Positions 37,004 to 48,400 of a stretch of DNA of 64,000 bases are shown here, one piece after another. Where the stretch lies: NCBI GenBank assembly GCA_904063045.1, contig CAJFCJ010000004.1, positions 1,791,713-1,855,712 of the forward strand, read 5' to 3'. Under the pieces are notes generated by a model. The model was not told the DNA's origin and made no database searches. It saw nothing but the letters and a program-made list of their open reading frames with translations. The first letter of the stretch is position 1; each line of letters begins with the position of its first letter. This DNA is from Dimorphilus gyrociliatus (Eukaryota > Annelida > Polychaeta > Dinophilidae). A program made the position numbers and the translations under genes.

Positions 37004-39121
37004 TCAATTAAAAGTTGTACAATTCTTATCTGGGAAATTATCACAGTTAAATGCAGGTTCTCTGGGCCAACCTAGTTGAAATGAGGCTGTACAACTTTCT
37101 TGGATATTCAAGCAAATATTTTTACATGGCCTGTAGAATAGATTAATGTTAGATAAAAGATTTATATATATATATATATATGTATATTTGTATGTTACAT
37201 TATATTATTGATGCACCTAGGAGCGATTATAGCACAGTAGAATTGGGATACGAATTGATTGCATTTCGAAGAGAGAACTAAATTCCAAGTCAAAATGGTA
37301 TACTTTAATATATCTATAATACTTTTGTGATTTAAAGCGTTCGGTAAAGAAGCAGAAGTTATATTGAATTGTGCACACTGTGGTAAAGAAATATCTTGGC
37401 ATGGTTTCGAAGGTATTTTTACATCTGTAAAAGAATTTGATTAGCAATTAAATATGAAAAAAAGGACTCTCTATAGCAATCTCTTTAGATTACCTGTTAA
37501 ATTAAAACAAGATTCATGGTTTAATTTACTGGGGAATTGATCGCAATTGAAATTATGTGGCCAATGTAGTCCATGATTATTTAGAGTTTGCGAACAAGAA
37601 GTGTATATATCACGACACCATTCTTTACAAGGCATTTTTGCATTGTTATAGCAGTTTGGCCATAGCGATGAACAAATTAGATAATCAGCATCCTTACAAA
37701 TATCTCGACTTGTTTCTATAAAATGTCGAAGGTAAGTATTTTTACTTAAATAATCGTCTACATCAGAAAAGTTTCTGTGATTGAGAAAATTTGGTAAGGA
37801 GGTTTGGTTATAATTCAATTTTATAAGACATAAATTGTTGTTCTCAGTTGGATAGCATTCACCTAAACCTTCAGTTGTAGGTGATAAAGTAGTTCCATAA
37901 CTTATGTTAACCGAAGAAACCGTCGATTTTTTAGTTGTTAACGCGGTTGAGAAAGAAATCGTTGAAAGAGACGTTTGCCAAGTACTCTTTGTTATAGCTG
38001 AAGATAATAGCTCTACCGAGGTAGAGGTTTTGTCTTTAGTTGATTTAACTCCAGTAGTACCCGTTGAACTTGTTTCAGTTGTTGTAATGAATTTTTTAGA
38101 TGTTGAAGTAAAATCATTTTTAGTCTGAGTATGGCCTGACATGGGAATAGATGTTGAAGTTAACAGTTGACTAGACGTTTGAACCAAAGTAGTAACAGTT
38201 GATGGATGAATTTCAGTTGAATTTATACTGTAATTCTTACCTAAGAATATAGAAAGTAGGATTTAATTATTAAATAGTCAATATATGATATTTTTACAAC
38301 CATTTATAAAAAAATAAGAGATATCCATAAGAAAAATACCAAAATAATACCCATCTCTCTTAGGAATTAACGATTTATAAAATATATCTTTCAAGTTTTC
38401 TGCGTATGTTGCATTAATCTCTTCATAAAACTTTATAACATATTCAACGATAATAGAACCGTTGTATAGGTTCGTAACCATCGTATCCTTGTAAGAATTA
38501 AGCTTATAAAAGAGTGTATTATTCATCTGTCACAGAAAAAAGTAGCTAGATAAATTATATGTGATCTTTTAAAGAGGGGAGAATAATAAATGTAATTGTA
38601 TCTATATACGATATATATACTATATATACTAATATATATACATATTTACTGTTATTTGAAATTCATTAATAAGATTCTCTCTATATTTTCCATTAACATC
38701 CAATGATAATTTTGAAAAATGCTTATTTATTATTCTATGTCTGCATTTTAAAGTAGTTTTTGAATGATATTTATCATTTCCACCTTTTTCTGAAAAGATT
38801 TTTTTGAATATTATATTATGCATATTGTTAAAAAAATGAGACAGAATGAGAGTGAGAGAGGCGGGTGGGGGAGTAAAAGAGATATTGAAGGAGAGAAGAA
38901 AGGGTAGAGGGTAGAAAAGGAGAAAAAGTATATGTATACTAACTAGATAACAACGTTGCTAATAGAATTATTGTTGTAACAATAACACAAACTCCTATAA
39001 TTAATATCAACACCTTCTTTCTTCTTGTTGTATTGTATGAAAATTTTACTTGATGAATTGAGAGAGATGATCCATCGAAACTGGAACTGGACGATAATCC
39101 GTCAAAACTCGGATTAATCAT
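37004..39121 (-). CDS. Type II membrane protein with SEA domain and two Frizzled cysteine-rich domains
   Basis: Exons 39121-38944, 38789-38650, 38526-38301, 38240-37494, 37424-37217, 37130-37004; 541 residues. No signal peptide; a basic stretch (TTRRKK) then one hydrophobic helix (VLILIIGVCVIVTTIILLAT, about 38-57) gives a type II orientation. Residues about 75-180 resemble a SEA domain (FSKLSLDVNGKYRENL, then MVTNLYNGSIIVEYVIKFYE). A Ser/Thr-rich stalk follows, then two Frizzled CRDs: the first with CYPTENNNLCLIKLNYNQTS, CSSLWPNC, PCKEWCRDIYTSC and HWPHNFNCDQFP; the second with CQDISLPQCAQFNITSASLP, PCKNICLNIQESC and GWPREPAFNCDNFP. It ends just after CRD2. Corin has a type II anchor with Fz domains but continues into LDLa and protease domains that are absent here. 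CRDs bind Wnt-type lipids in relatives; a membrane-tethered Wnt modulator is plausible but unproven. Confidence 0.85.
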
Positions 39122-40535
39122 CTACAATGAAAAGAGTATCTTTCAGTGAAGTAAAATATCCAAGTTGGTGGCTTTAATACAAATAAAAGACTAGGGACAT
39201 ATGTAAATCAGATTAATCCTCTTCTTTTGAATATTTTACCGAAAATGAATCAAATTGAAAAAGAGAGATTAAGAAAAATCATTTTATAGGCTATTAATAT
39301 TATCAATAATATTAAATTGATTGAAATTAAAAGACAGAATTCTAATCGTAATATTAATAAAGATCCTCGTTAAATACGAAAGTATCCTCTACTACCTGTA
39401 CTAGATCGTTTTTCATGCTCTGTGAATTAATGAGCCTCATTTTATTAGAAACACGCTTTCCGTATAGAGACTGTTAACTTCTTTTTTAGGGGTGGCGCTT
39501 TTTTAACATTTTTTTTTTGATGGGGCAATCAGGCGTGTCTGTAGTTATGAAAGTAGGATATAGATGTCATTACATAATAAGTTAATTGAATTTTATAGTG
39601 CTTATATTTTATTCTCCATTATTTCAGTTTGTTCTATAAATAGATATATATGAGCTGCCTTTTGCAGTTCATTCTTTAAACTAACAACAGTTTTATCGAT
39701 TGTTTAAAATACATTCTTTCTCTTTATCTCTATATATTGCATATTTTCTAAATATACCAATACGGAGTTTTGATGTTTAAAAGCTCTTTTTATTCTCTGT
39801 TGTGTTTCAAATTTATCCTAGAAAATAAGCATTTTAATCGATTAAATAAATGCCTACCAAAGGATTTACTATCACTTAGTAGGAACTGAATTTAGGACAA
39901 AGGAAATAAAAAGAAGAGGGCACCACAATGAATCTAAATACACACGTCGTCTGCAAATGTTTAAAAACATTAATTGTTTCCTGATATGTTTAAGGGCAAG
40001 ATAACACTTTATATAGTTTTATTAAATTTTCAAGTTTTCATCTTTTAAAATTCTACATTAGATGTTCATTATTTAGCAGTTTTTTTCTTTATTTTAAAGA
40101 ATAAAAGTGATGTTTCTGATTATCGCTCGCTCATGCATGCATTATAAAATATACATAGCAGTATTTATTCTTCTTTAACTTGAAATTTATGTAAAAATTT
40201 ACGCAATTTTTAAAATAAAACTCCAAAGTAATAATTAATCAAAGGGAAAAGATGATTTAAAGTATTACACTTCAGCTGATTTACTTAATTTAAATGTCAT
40301 TGCAAACGCGTTCAGCCAGAGGTGAGCCATCTTGCGCCGTCTATGCAAATGAGCTTTGCCGCCATTGCTTGTATAGAAAGGCGGTGCGGATAAATACGTG
40401 ATTTTCTACTTAAATATATCGAATCTTTGAATGTATAAAGTATCACTTGTTTATAAGGTTCATGATACCTATCCGAGCTATTAGCATATCGATAAATTTA
40501 CCGTAAGAACTCTCAGCGATCCTTCGAAAAAAAAC
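39122..40535. other. Divergent intergenic region, no gene seen
   Basis: Between the SEA-Fz gene (-) and the zinc-finger gene (+). AT-rich with no supported exon or RNA gene. Probably holds both promoters. Confidence 0.6.
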
Positions 40536-43500
40536 ATGGCGAATAAAACGCTTATGTGGCCTGGAATGGAAAAAATACGCATCTACTGGATAATAAATAA
40601 TAAACTTGTTAAGAACACATCTTCTCCACCGAATACGGAGCAAGTATATACAAAATTAAGCGATATCCTTGACCTTTTTCCGGAAAAGTTGAGAGAAGAA
40701 GCCGAAAAGGTTTTGAACAAGTTTAGTGAGGATTTTGAAATTAAACCGAATGTTTTATTATCAAATGAAAAGTATGTACATCTTTCAAGTCTTTTGGCTT
40801 TTTTAGTAGTCTTTCCGAAATGCCATGCATTTCAATATGTAAAGGGAATACTTATGAGTTTTCTAACGAACTTTGGAGAAGGAAGTTGTCAAGGATGTGG
40901 TTACATAAGGAGAGATTGTATGTGTCATACTCTAGGAGCTACAACATTTTATGATCTCCCTCCTAGTATGCAACATTCTGTTGCTTTGAAAAGCTCAAAA
41001 GCATCTCAAACTTTAGACCTTGGTCTGTTCGAAACAAAGGATGAAAAATCTCGTATCGAAACTAAAAGGGAAAGAAAGCAAATGAAAGAAAATGAAACCA
41101 AGGAAGAACCTAAAAAGGATAGAAGAAAGAGCATGAAACCTAAAAAGCGACCTAGGTTGTCGGAGAGCGAATCAAAAGACGAAGAGTCACATAGTCCAAA
41201 GATAATAACAAAAAAATCACCAAAGAAGAGAAAATTTCCTGTAGTTGTGTTTGCTCAAAAGAAGGAGGCGATTATGCACAATGATAGAAACGAAGAAGAA
41301 GACGAAGAGGAGGAATTAATTGTTCCTTCCGATTCTGATTTTTCCGATCAAGAGATAGATGATAGAGACGAGGAGATTCAAAAAAAGACTGGACATAATC
41401 TCAGACCTAAAAAGCTTAAATTTACTAAAAATAATTTTAAAGTTCAAATTATTGCGAAGGAACAAGAAAGGAAAAGAAAAAAGAAAGAAAAACAAACTAA
41501 ACAAAGGACTGAAGTTAGACGAAAGCCGAAACGGGAAAAATTACCTGAAACTAGTTATTCAGCCAACGATACAATACCTTCTTTAATTGAGGCCAATATG
41601 AGAGCTACAGCCATGTCTGCCGGTTTAGCAGCTCTAGCAATGGCTGCAGAAGCGTCGCAGGCCATGCCATTTCCATTTCCAACTTCTCTTCCAATTCTTC
41701 CAGTTCCTCAAATAAGAGACTCAGAATTCGAAGAAAAAGATAGTGAAATGGATCGAATATTGAAAGGTAAGTAAAAAAACATTGAATCAAGCTGAACAAC
41801 GTTTTGATTTGAACAAATGCTCTTTTAGTAGATACGCGAGGAGTTATCTTTGGCCATGGCATTATTGATACAATCAATGGAAAGGTTGGAAAAGCGTATA
41901 TTCTTAGAGATGCTTTAACTGGTGGTACAGTTTATAAATGCATGGTTTATAATTGTAATGTTTACTTGGATACTGAGGAGCACGCGAATTTACATATGCG
42001 ACTCCATGCTGCTCACGGAGCTAAAGACATGAAATGTGTAGAAGAAGATTGCAATTACACGGGTAGTGTAAATAAGTGGTTCGATATGTTGAGGCACTTG
42101 AAGAATGTTCATCTTTATAAACTCACAAAAAATGAAAAAGCCTGTTTCCTTTGTGGCTTAGATTTTACAGATGATAAAGAGCTAGAGGAACATAGAGATT
42201 ATCATTATTACAACAAATACAGGTGTTTCTATTGTCAAGTAACTTGTAACACTTGGGTAAGAATGAAAGCCCATGCCAAACTGTGCTGTGGAGATAAAAT
42301 AGCTAAAAAGATTGATGAGAACAAAAAAGATGAAATAATTGAAACTATGGATCTTCTCTTAGATAAAGTTGAAAATGATTTACGAAAGGAGGGCGAAATG
42401 ATGGATGTTGGTAAAAGGGAAAAAATTGCCCTAATGAAGAGCGTTAGTATGGAGGATAAATACTGTTTAGGGTGTCCTTACTGCCATTTAGTGTTTCGAG
42501 AAAGAAACCTTTATACGGTTCATATCGACAGTCATATAGATAATGGAGCGTTTAAATGCATTCTTTGTAAAGAGGAAGACGAAGCGAAAGAGAACAAAAA
42601 AGTCTGGTCATCGTGGAGTGAACTTAAAAAACACTATAACAAAAACCACAATACAAAGCCCAGTTTTGTTTGTAATGTTTGTAACAGACAATTTAATCAT
42701 AAGGTTAATATTAATAGACTCTTAAATGCTATTTCTATATACGATTATTTTATAGGGAAATTATCGAGATCATTTAAGAAGGTCTCAACATGGTCAAGAA
42801 GAGCCCTTAAAATGCGAAATATGTGCTAAAGGATTTTATTCTCAACACGCACTAAAACTGCACCATGAATATGAACATGGAGGACAGGTGGGACAATGGC
42901 ATAATATTCCACTAAAATACCTTTTTAATATTATTCTTTTCTCATTTTTATAAATAAGGCAAAGTGCTTGCAATGCGATTATATTGCTGATAGTAAGAAA
43001 CAACTCCGTTTGCATACAACATTAAAACACACCGAAAGAAAATATGCTTGTGAAGAGTGCTCTAAGAGTTTTCTTTATAATCATCAATTGAAAGTATGTA
43101 CATTTTATGATATATTCTTCATTCTCAGATTTAATCAATAAAAAATCTTATAGTTACATATGGCAAAACACAAAGCACAGAAAAAGCACAAATGCCGTTC
43201 TTGCGACGGGGAATTTACGAACGCAACCGAATTACGTTTGCATAGACTTAAATCTCACCGTATTGGGCCTGCTCCAAGGCATTTATTCAACTGCGAATCT
43301 TGCAGTTTTTCTTGTACAAATAAGGCCACACTTCGTTTACATAACGTCGAAGAACATTTAGGTTTGGACGACGAAGAAACTAATTTGCTACCAGTAAGAG
43401 ATTCCGAAGAGGAAATAACTCCCAAAGAAGATAATCAAAGAGACAACTCGAAAAAGAACCTTTCTAAGAGAAAGAAACGTAAGTCAAAGAGTGGTGGTGG

Positions 43501-44536
43501 ACATCCGGATGAATTTATTCCTGTTACTAAAGAGGAAAAGAAACAACTTAGTGAAGCGAAAACGAAGGAAAAAGTTCACAAGAAAATCTTAATGGAAAGT
43601 TCGGCTCGTACGAGAAGTTTCGAAGAAAATACTTTTGCTAAAAAAAATGGAATGGAAGCAGTTGTCAATCAGCTACAACAACAACGAGAAACCACCGATG
43701 ACTCTTATGACCATTCTAAATTTAGTGGGAGGCGACGATCGGCTGTTGGTAATTATCGAGATATGCTGTCAGGAAGGGGCTTAGCCAGAGAACACTCACC
43801 AACTTCTGTTAAACGAGTAGACGACTGTCGTTCCCGAAGGGGACGACCATCGAGAAGTTCTTTTGATCAATCCGAATCGAATGAATCATTTGGAAGCCGA
43901 AATAGAGGAATTCGAAATCAGAAAGGTGGGATTGTTGGGAGTGGAACAGCTAGACCAAAAAATAGAGGACGAACAAGTGCCCCTATGTCAACTTTACCAA
44001 TTGTTTCAACGCCTGTGTCAAATGATGTACCTTCACCCGTCTTTACACCGATTGCTTTTGCCGATCATTCGTATTGTAATAATGAATCGTTGTCATATTT
44101 GTCTAGAGACGAGGGTAATTTTAGAGAAGAGTCAACCGACGACGTCGAACTTTATCCAAAGAAGTCCAAATCACCAAGGAATCGTCATAAGAGTAATTCG
44201 TTCAGAACATCATCCTGCTTGGATTCAGCCGGAAGTCTTGACGAAATAATAGGAGACGAGCAAGTCCTAGATCCTCAAGTACTCGACTCAATTCCAGACA
44301 AATTAGATGTTCAGGATGCGGCTAACAGTTTATTAGCTTTGACAAACGACGAATTTGACGATATCGAGCAACGTTCAAACGATTTGGATGAGATTGAACT
44401 AAATGCTGCCGATTTGGAACTACTTCGGCAAAATTTTAGTGAAAGTGCTGGTGCACACAACAATGTCGAACATGCTCCAAGCGAAGGAGTTGTTGAGGAG
44501 GTTGGTCAAGTTTCCGTGGAACAAAATGACTTGTAG
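40536..44536 (+). CDS. Large C2H2 zinc-finger protein, about twelve fingers, orthologue unknown
   Basis: Exons 40536-41766, 41829-42703, 42756-42887, 42959-43093, 43154-44536; 1251 residues. The N-terminal 130 residues are a compact non-finger region ending in CQGCGYIRRDCMCH, a Cys-rich knot of unknown type. Then come a long Lys/Glu-rich linker with nuclear-localisation-like runs and about twelve C2H2 or near-C2H2 fingers at irregular spacing (e.g. KCMVYNCNVYLDTEEH, CEICAKGFYSQHALKLHHEY, YACEECSKSFLYNHQLKLH, KCRSCDGEFTNATELRLH). Intron 2 falls inside a finger and splices cleanly through it. The C-terminal third is disordered, with an AT-hook-like RRGRPSR and an acidic end. A nuclear DNA- or RNA-binding role is likely. 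I do not recognise a named family; the linkers are not the TGEKP type. Confidence 0.88.
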
Positions 44537-44725
44537 AAAAAATGATGCAAAGAAGTTTGAAATTAAATGGAGAAAAGAGAAAAAAAAATGTGAAAAACAA
44601 TTATCTAAGCTAAACATTCATGTGCTTGAATTATTAAAGTATGAATATATTACTGTAAAATTTTCGTTTTATATTTCAGTAATAGATAACAATCAAAACA
44701 AACAGAAATTACACTTTTACTGTCT

Positions 44726-45193
44726 TTATTTTCCTTTTTCTTTTAAATAATCTCCTAATTTTTCGACTGATTCAATACAAACACTTGGATACATATTTTC
44801 TGAGTATACTCCAACAACTATTAAAGTTTGGGTTTTAACGAGAACAATTCCCCTTTTTCCGTGTTTTCCATAAATCGAATTTTTATCCGCTCGTACACAT
44901 TTATATAGCCTTCCTTCAAAAAGCACACCTTGTTCTCTCGTTGTATTCAAATTTGAAAAAGCATCACAAATTAACTGCATTTGATCGAAGGGAATCGAGA
45001 AGCCCACTGTGCTTGCCTTCAGGCTACAGTCTTTTTGCTTAATTAGAGCACCTCGTGAAACATGACCAGTAGCTAAAAGGGCATCATGTAAAAGGTTTTG
45101 TAACTGGTTTAGCTTTACCTTGTCTGGGACACCCTTTTTTTGTAAATGATCTTTTTTCGACATTTCATAATCTAACATTGTTCCTGTTGCCAT
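44726..45193 (-). CDS. PFN4: Profilin-4-like protein
   Basis: Single exon, 155 residues. LLHDALLATGHVSRGALI, FSIPFDQMQLICDAF, GVLFEGRLYKCVRADKNSIY and YPSVCIESVEKLGDYLKEKG follow profilin-4 along its length. Profilin-4 is the testis/cilia-linked profilin; it binds phosphoinositides but actin weakly or not at all. The usual family N-terminus corresponds to residue 29 or so here, so this protein has an added charged N-terminal stretch (MLDYEMSKKDHLQKKG). A start at the second Met (codon 6) is also possible. A TTTCCAG just upstream of the ATG could be a 5' UTR acceptor. Convergent with the zinc-finger gene (189 bp between stops). Confidence 0.88.
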   Translation of the reverse strand: MATGTMLDYEMSKKDHLQKKGVPDKVKLNQLQNLLHDALLATGHVSRGALIKQKDCSLKASTVGFSIPFDQMQLICDAFSNLNTTREQGVLFEGRLYKCVRADKNSIYGKHGKRGIVLVKTQTLIVVGVYSENMYPSVCIESVEKLGDYLKEKGK

Positions 45194-45487
45194 TTTCCTG
45201 GAAATATACTATAGTTTCCTCTGTTGTCAAGGGAAGTATAGCGGAATCTATGGATAATGTGTAATGTGGTTCTCGTCCTAATTTTTTTCCCAATATTTAT
45301 CGGCCCAAGTTGATCAGGTATCCAGTCCACAACATGGCGGACAGGAATTATAAACAATAATCAATCTGAGAACAATAAGCCCTTTAAGCGGTGTTTTCTT
45401 TAATCGAGATGAATGAAATTTTCGTTGTTATGAGGAAACTAGTATAAATTTGTTTTTACTTGAAGTGTTTAGAGTGTTGGAAGGGAA

Positions 45488-48400
45488 ATGCTTACATATT
45501 TCTTAAGCTTTTACTGTCTGCTTATTTCTTTTGTCTACTCCGGGAATTCAGTACAACTCTCCAAATTTAAAAAGAATTCCCTTGAAAAGTTTGATATAGA
45601 AAAAGTTTCATCATATATATCAAAATCTATAAAAAAATTGGAAGAAACTCAATTAAATAGCAAGGAAATACAGGTAAGTTATTTCTCCCTGTTTCTAATG
45701 ATATGTAAAAAATGTTATTTTCCATTTTTAGCTTACTCTAAATAGCTTACCAAAAAAATCTCCTGAATACGGTTTACATGAAAAACTAGAATTGGTAATA
45801 CTAAATTGGTTTTCCATTTAAAAAAAAGAAAGAAAATAGAATAGCTAATCTAAATTAACTTCTATTTTTCATTGATTAACTTTTTTTATTACCAGCTGCT
45901 GGCTAAATTCGAAAAAACTTTTAATAATTTTAAGAGTAATCTTTCTGCATCTGCGAATATTACTCAAAACTATTATGAAAAATATTCTTCAGTTCGAATA
46001 TCTCCTAGAATAAATTACTGCTGCAATTTAAAAGCAAACATTCTCGAGTAATTTTCATTAACGTTCTTGCCAATCTCTTTTATATATTCGATTAATCTTT
46101 ACAGAGATAATGATATTTATACAATTCCAATCTCCTTCGCCAATACATGTGACCTTTATACAGTGGATTTGTCTAAAGCCATACCTAATCCAGGTCGGAA
46201 TTTAACTTCCGGTAAGTGATTAAATTTTATAGATTAAAAATTTGATGTTCTGTTGAAAAAGTCTCTTTGCTGTTGATTTATTTCTCATAAAACCTTCCAA
46301 TACTTTTCTAGTATTCCGGCAAAATTCATTGCATTTTCCCAATGGTACAATTAGATGGCAATACTTTATTGGTGCCAATGGGGTACAAAATGAATATCCC
46401 AGCTTTAATCCAGAATCTAGAGCAATTTGTCGCTCGGACGAACAAAGACATATCAGGGAATACATGTCTTCAACTATTACCTCGAAAAATATCGTCGTAA
46501 TTGTCATCGACTCTGGTTCAATGACTGAAAAACAGTTTGAATTGGGTAAATCAGCCGTAAAGTATTTTATACAAGTCTTAGGAAGAGGCGATTTGGTATG
46601 TGAACAAAACAATCTAATTGAATTTATACTTATTCTTCTGTATTTCCTTTTAACAGATATCTGTTTTTAATATATCGGATAGAGTAGATTTCGTAAACAC
46701 AAGAAACAGCTCAGATTTATACGGTCTCAGTGAAAATTACAGAAATTATCTTCTAGATTCAATTAATAAACTTCAGCTAACAAACAGTTAGTTTCTTCAC
46801 TTATTAATTACAGAATACAGATTATTTCTCCTTTATTACTCCTTTATAATTTAGGACATTCAAATCATACTCTTGGTCTCGAAACTGCTTTTAATGTTAT
46901 TAAGAATGCTATGGACTCGAAAGATCTACCTCTAAGCGAATGTTTGTTTTTTTAGTTTATCATGTTTCCTATGAGAAGAAAGGATATATCTACTTTTTCT
47001 TGACAGATAACCTAAAGATAATCTATTTAAGTTCTGGAACTGTTAACGGTAATAAAGAAGAAACGGTGCGTGTAGTTAAAGAAAAGAACTCTCAGTTGAA
47101 TTTCACAGTCGTTATCAACACTTACGTATTGGCACATGGTTCTTACTTTAACTAAACTTAACTTGACAACAATCTTAATTGATTTTCTTTCCTTACTACT
47201 ATTTTTAGAAAACAAAGTTATCACTTTCGAGCATAAATTCATGAAAGAGATTGCTGGACAGGTATATCAGATATTGTTTAAAAGAGCAATTATATATTCT
47301 TATCCATGTTCTTCTATACTCTTTCGCAGACTGGTCACAGTAAGATAATTAAGAACGCAAATGAAGTCAAGCATACTTTTGATGAATTAAAAGCAATAGA
47401 CTTTCGAGAAGAATATGTTTTACATTGGCCAAAATATGATAAATACTCGAAAGGTTTATAATCTTTTATCATTTTTCTATCAAATAAAACAATATTTAAT
47501 ATATTTTCTTTTTACTTAAAGGAGTAATTATCGCCCTATCCAAAAATGTTAATGTAGACACAAGTAGTTTAGGAGTTGTTGGCATGGATATTGATTTTGC
47601 TGCTCTTTTTGAAGATTTTTTCAGTTTTCAGTCTGATCTTACTTATGCATTTTTAATGAATTTAAAAGGTAAAGCTGTTTAAATACTTTGCGATTTAAGA
47701 GAATAATAATTATTTTATTAATATTTCTATTAGGCGAAACGATAATTCATCCAAAACTGGGGAAACCTTCGGAATTACAGCGCCCTACTGTTGTAGTTAA
47801 AATAGATGAATTGGAAGAATCTAGCCAGTTTCCCAAAACTCTCAAAGCAATTTTAAGGTTTCTTAAAATACGTGTTTTCTCTTATTAAAAAAAAGCAATT
47901 TTCTCTCTCATCAATAGGAGTGAAATGGGATCTAAAAGCTTTGAAGAAGTAGAAAGAACTAACTCTAAAGACAAAATTTACAAAGTGAAATATGTTTGGA
48001 AAAAATTATCGATTCGTATAGAACGATCTCCGTTAATTCTTGTCTTGAAGAGTCGTACAAATACGAAATATGAACCGAAAATATTCGATTCCAGCCAATT
48101 CGATTCCAGTTTGTTCTACTTCTATTTTTTTTAGATTTTAATATAAAAAGGAAAATAATGTAATTCTACTTAATTAGATCAAATTTCTCGTATACGCTAT
48201 TATCGTCTGGATAGTACTACATCAGTCCCGAAATGTTACAACTTCAAACAGTTGGCTACGAATGGTTTGTGTTTATATAATCAAAAACGAGCTATTTAAG
48301 TTATAAATATTTGGTCTTTTTGTTAATAACAGTTACATCAACACTTTTTCTGGCCCCAAAAGCATTTGTCAAGTCTTATAAACACTTAAAATACGAAGAA

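Noticed and set aside
37904-38128. 74-codon plus frame opposite the Ser/Thr stalk
   Set aside because: Antisense of ACN/TCN-rich codons gives valine-rich nonsense.
43863-44249. 128-codon alternate frame in the zinc-finger gene 3' exon
   Set aside because: Lies wholly inside the long 461-codon frame and shows no domain; overlap coding cannot be supported.
46220-46612. 130-codon minus frame in CACHD1
   Set aside because: Antisense of the VWA exon.
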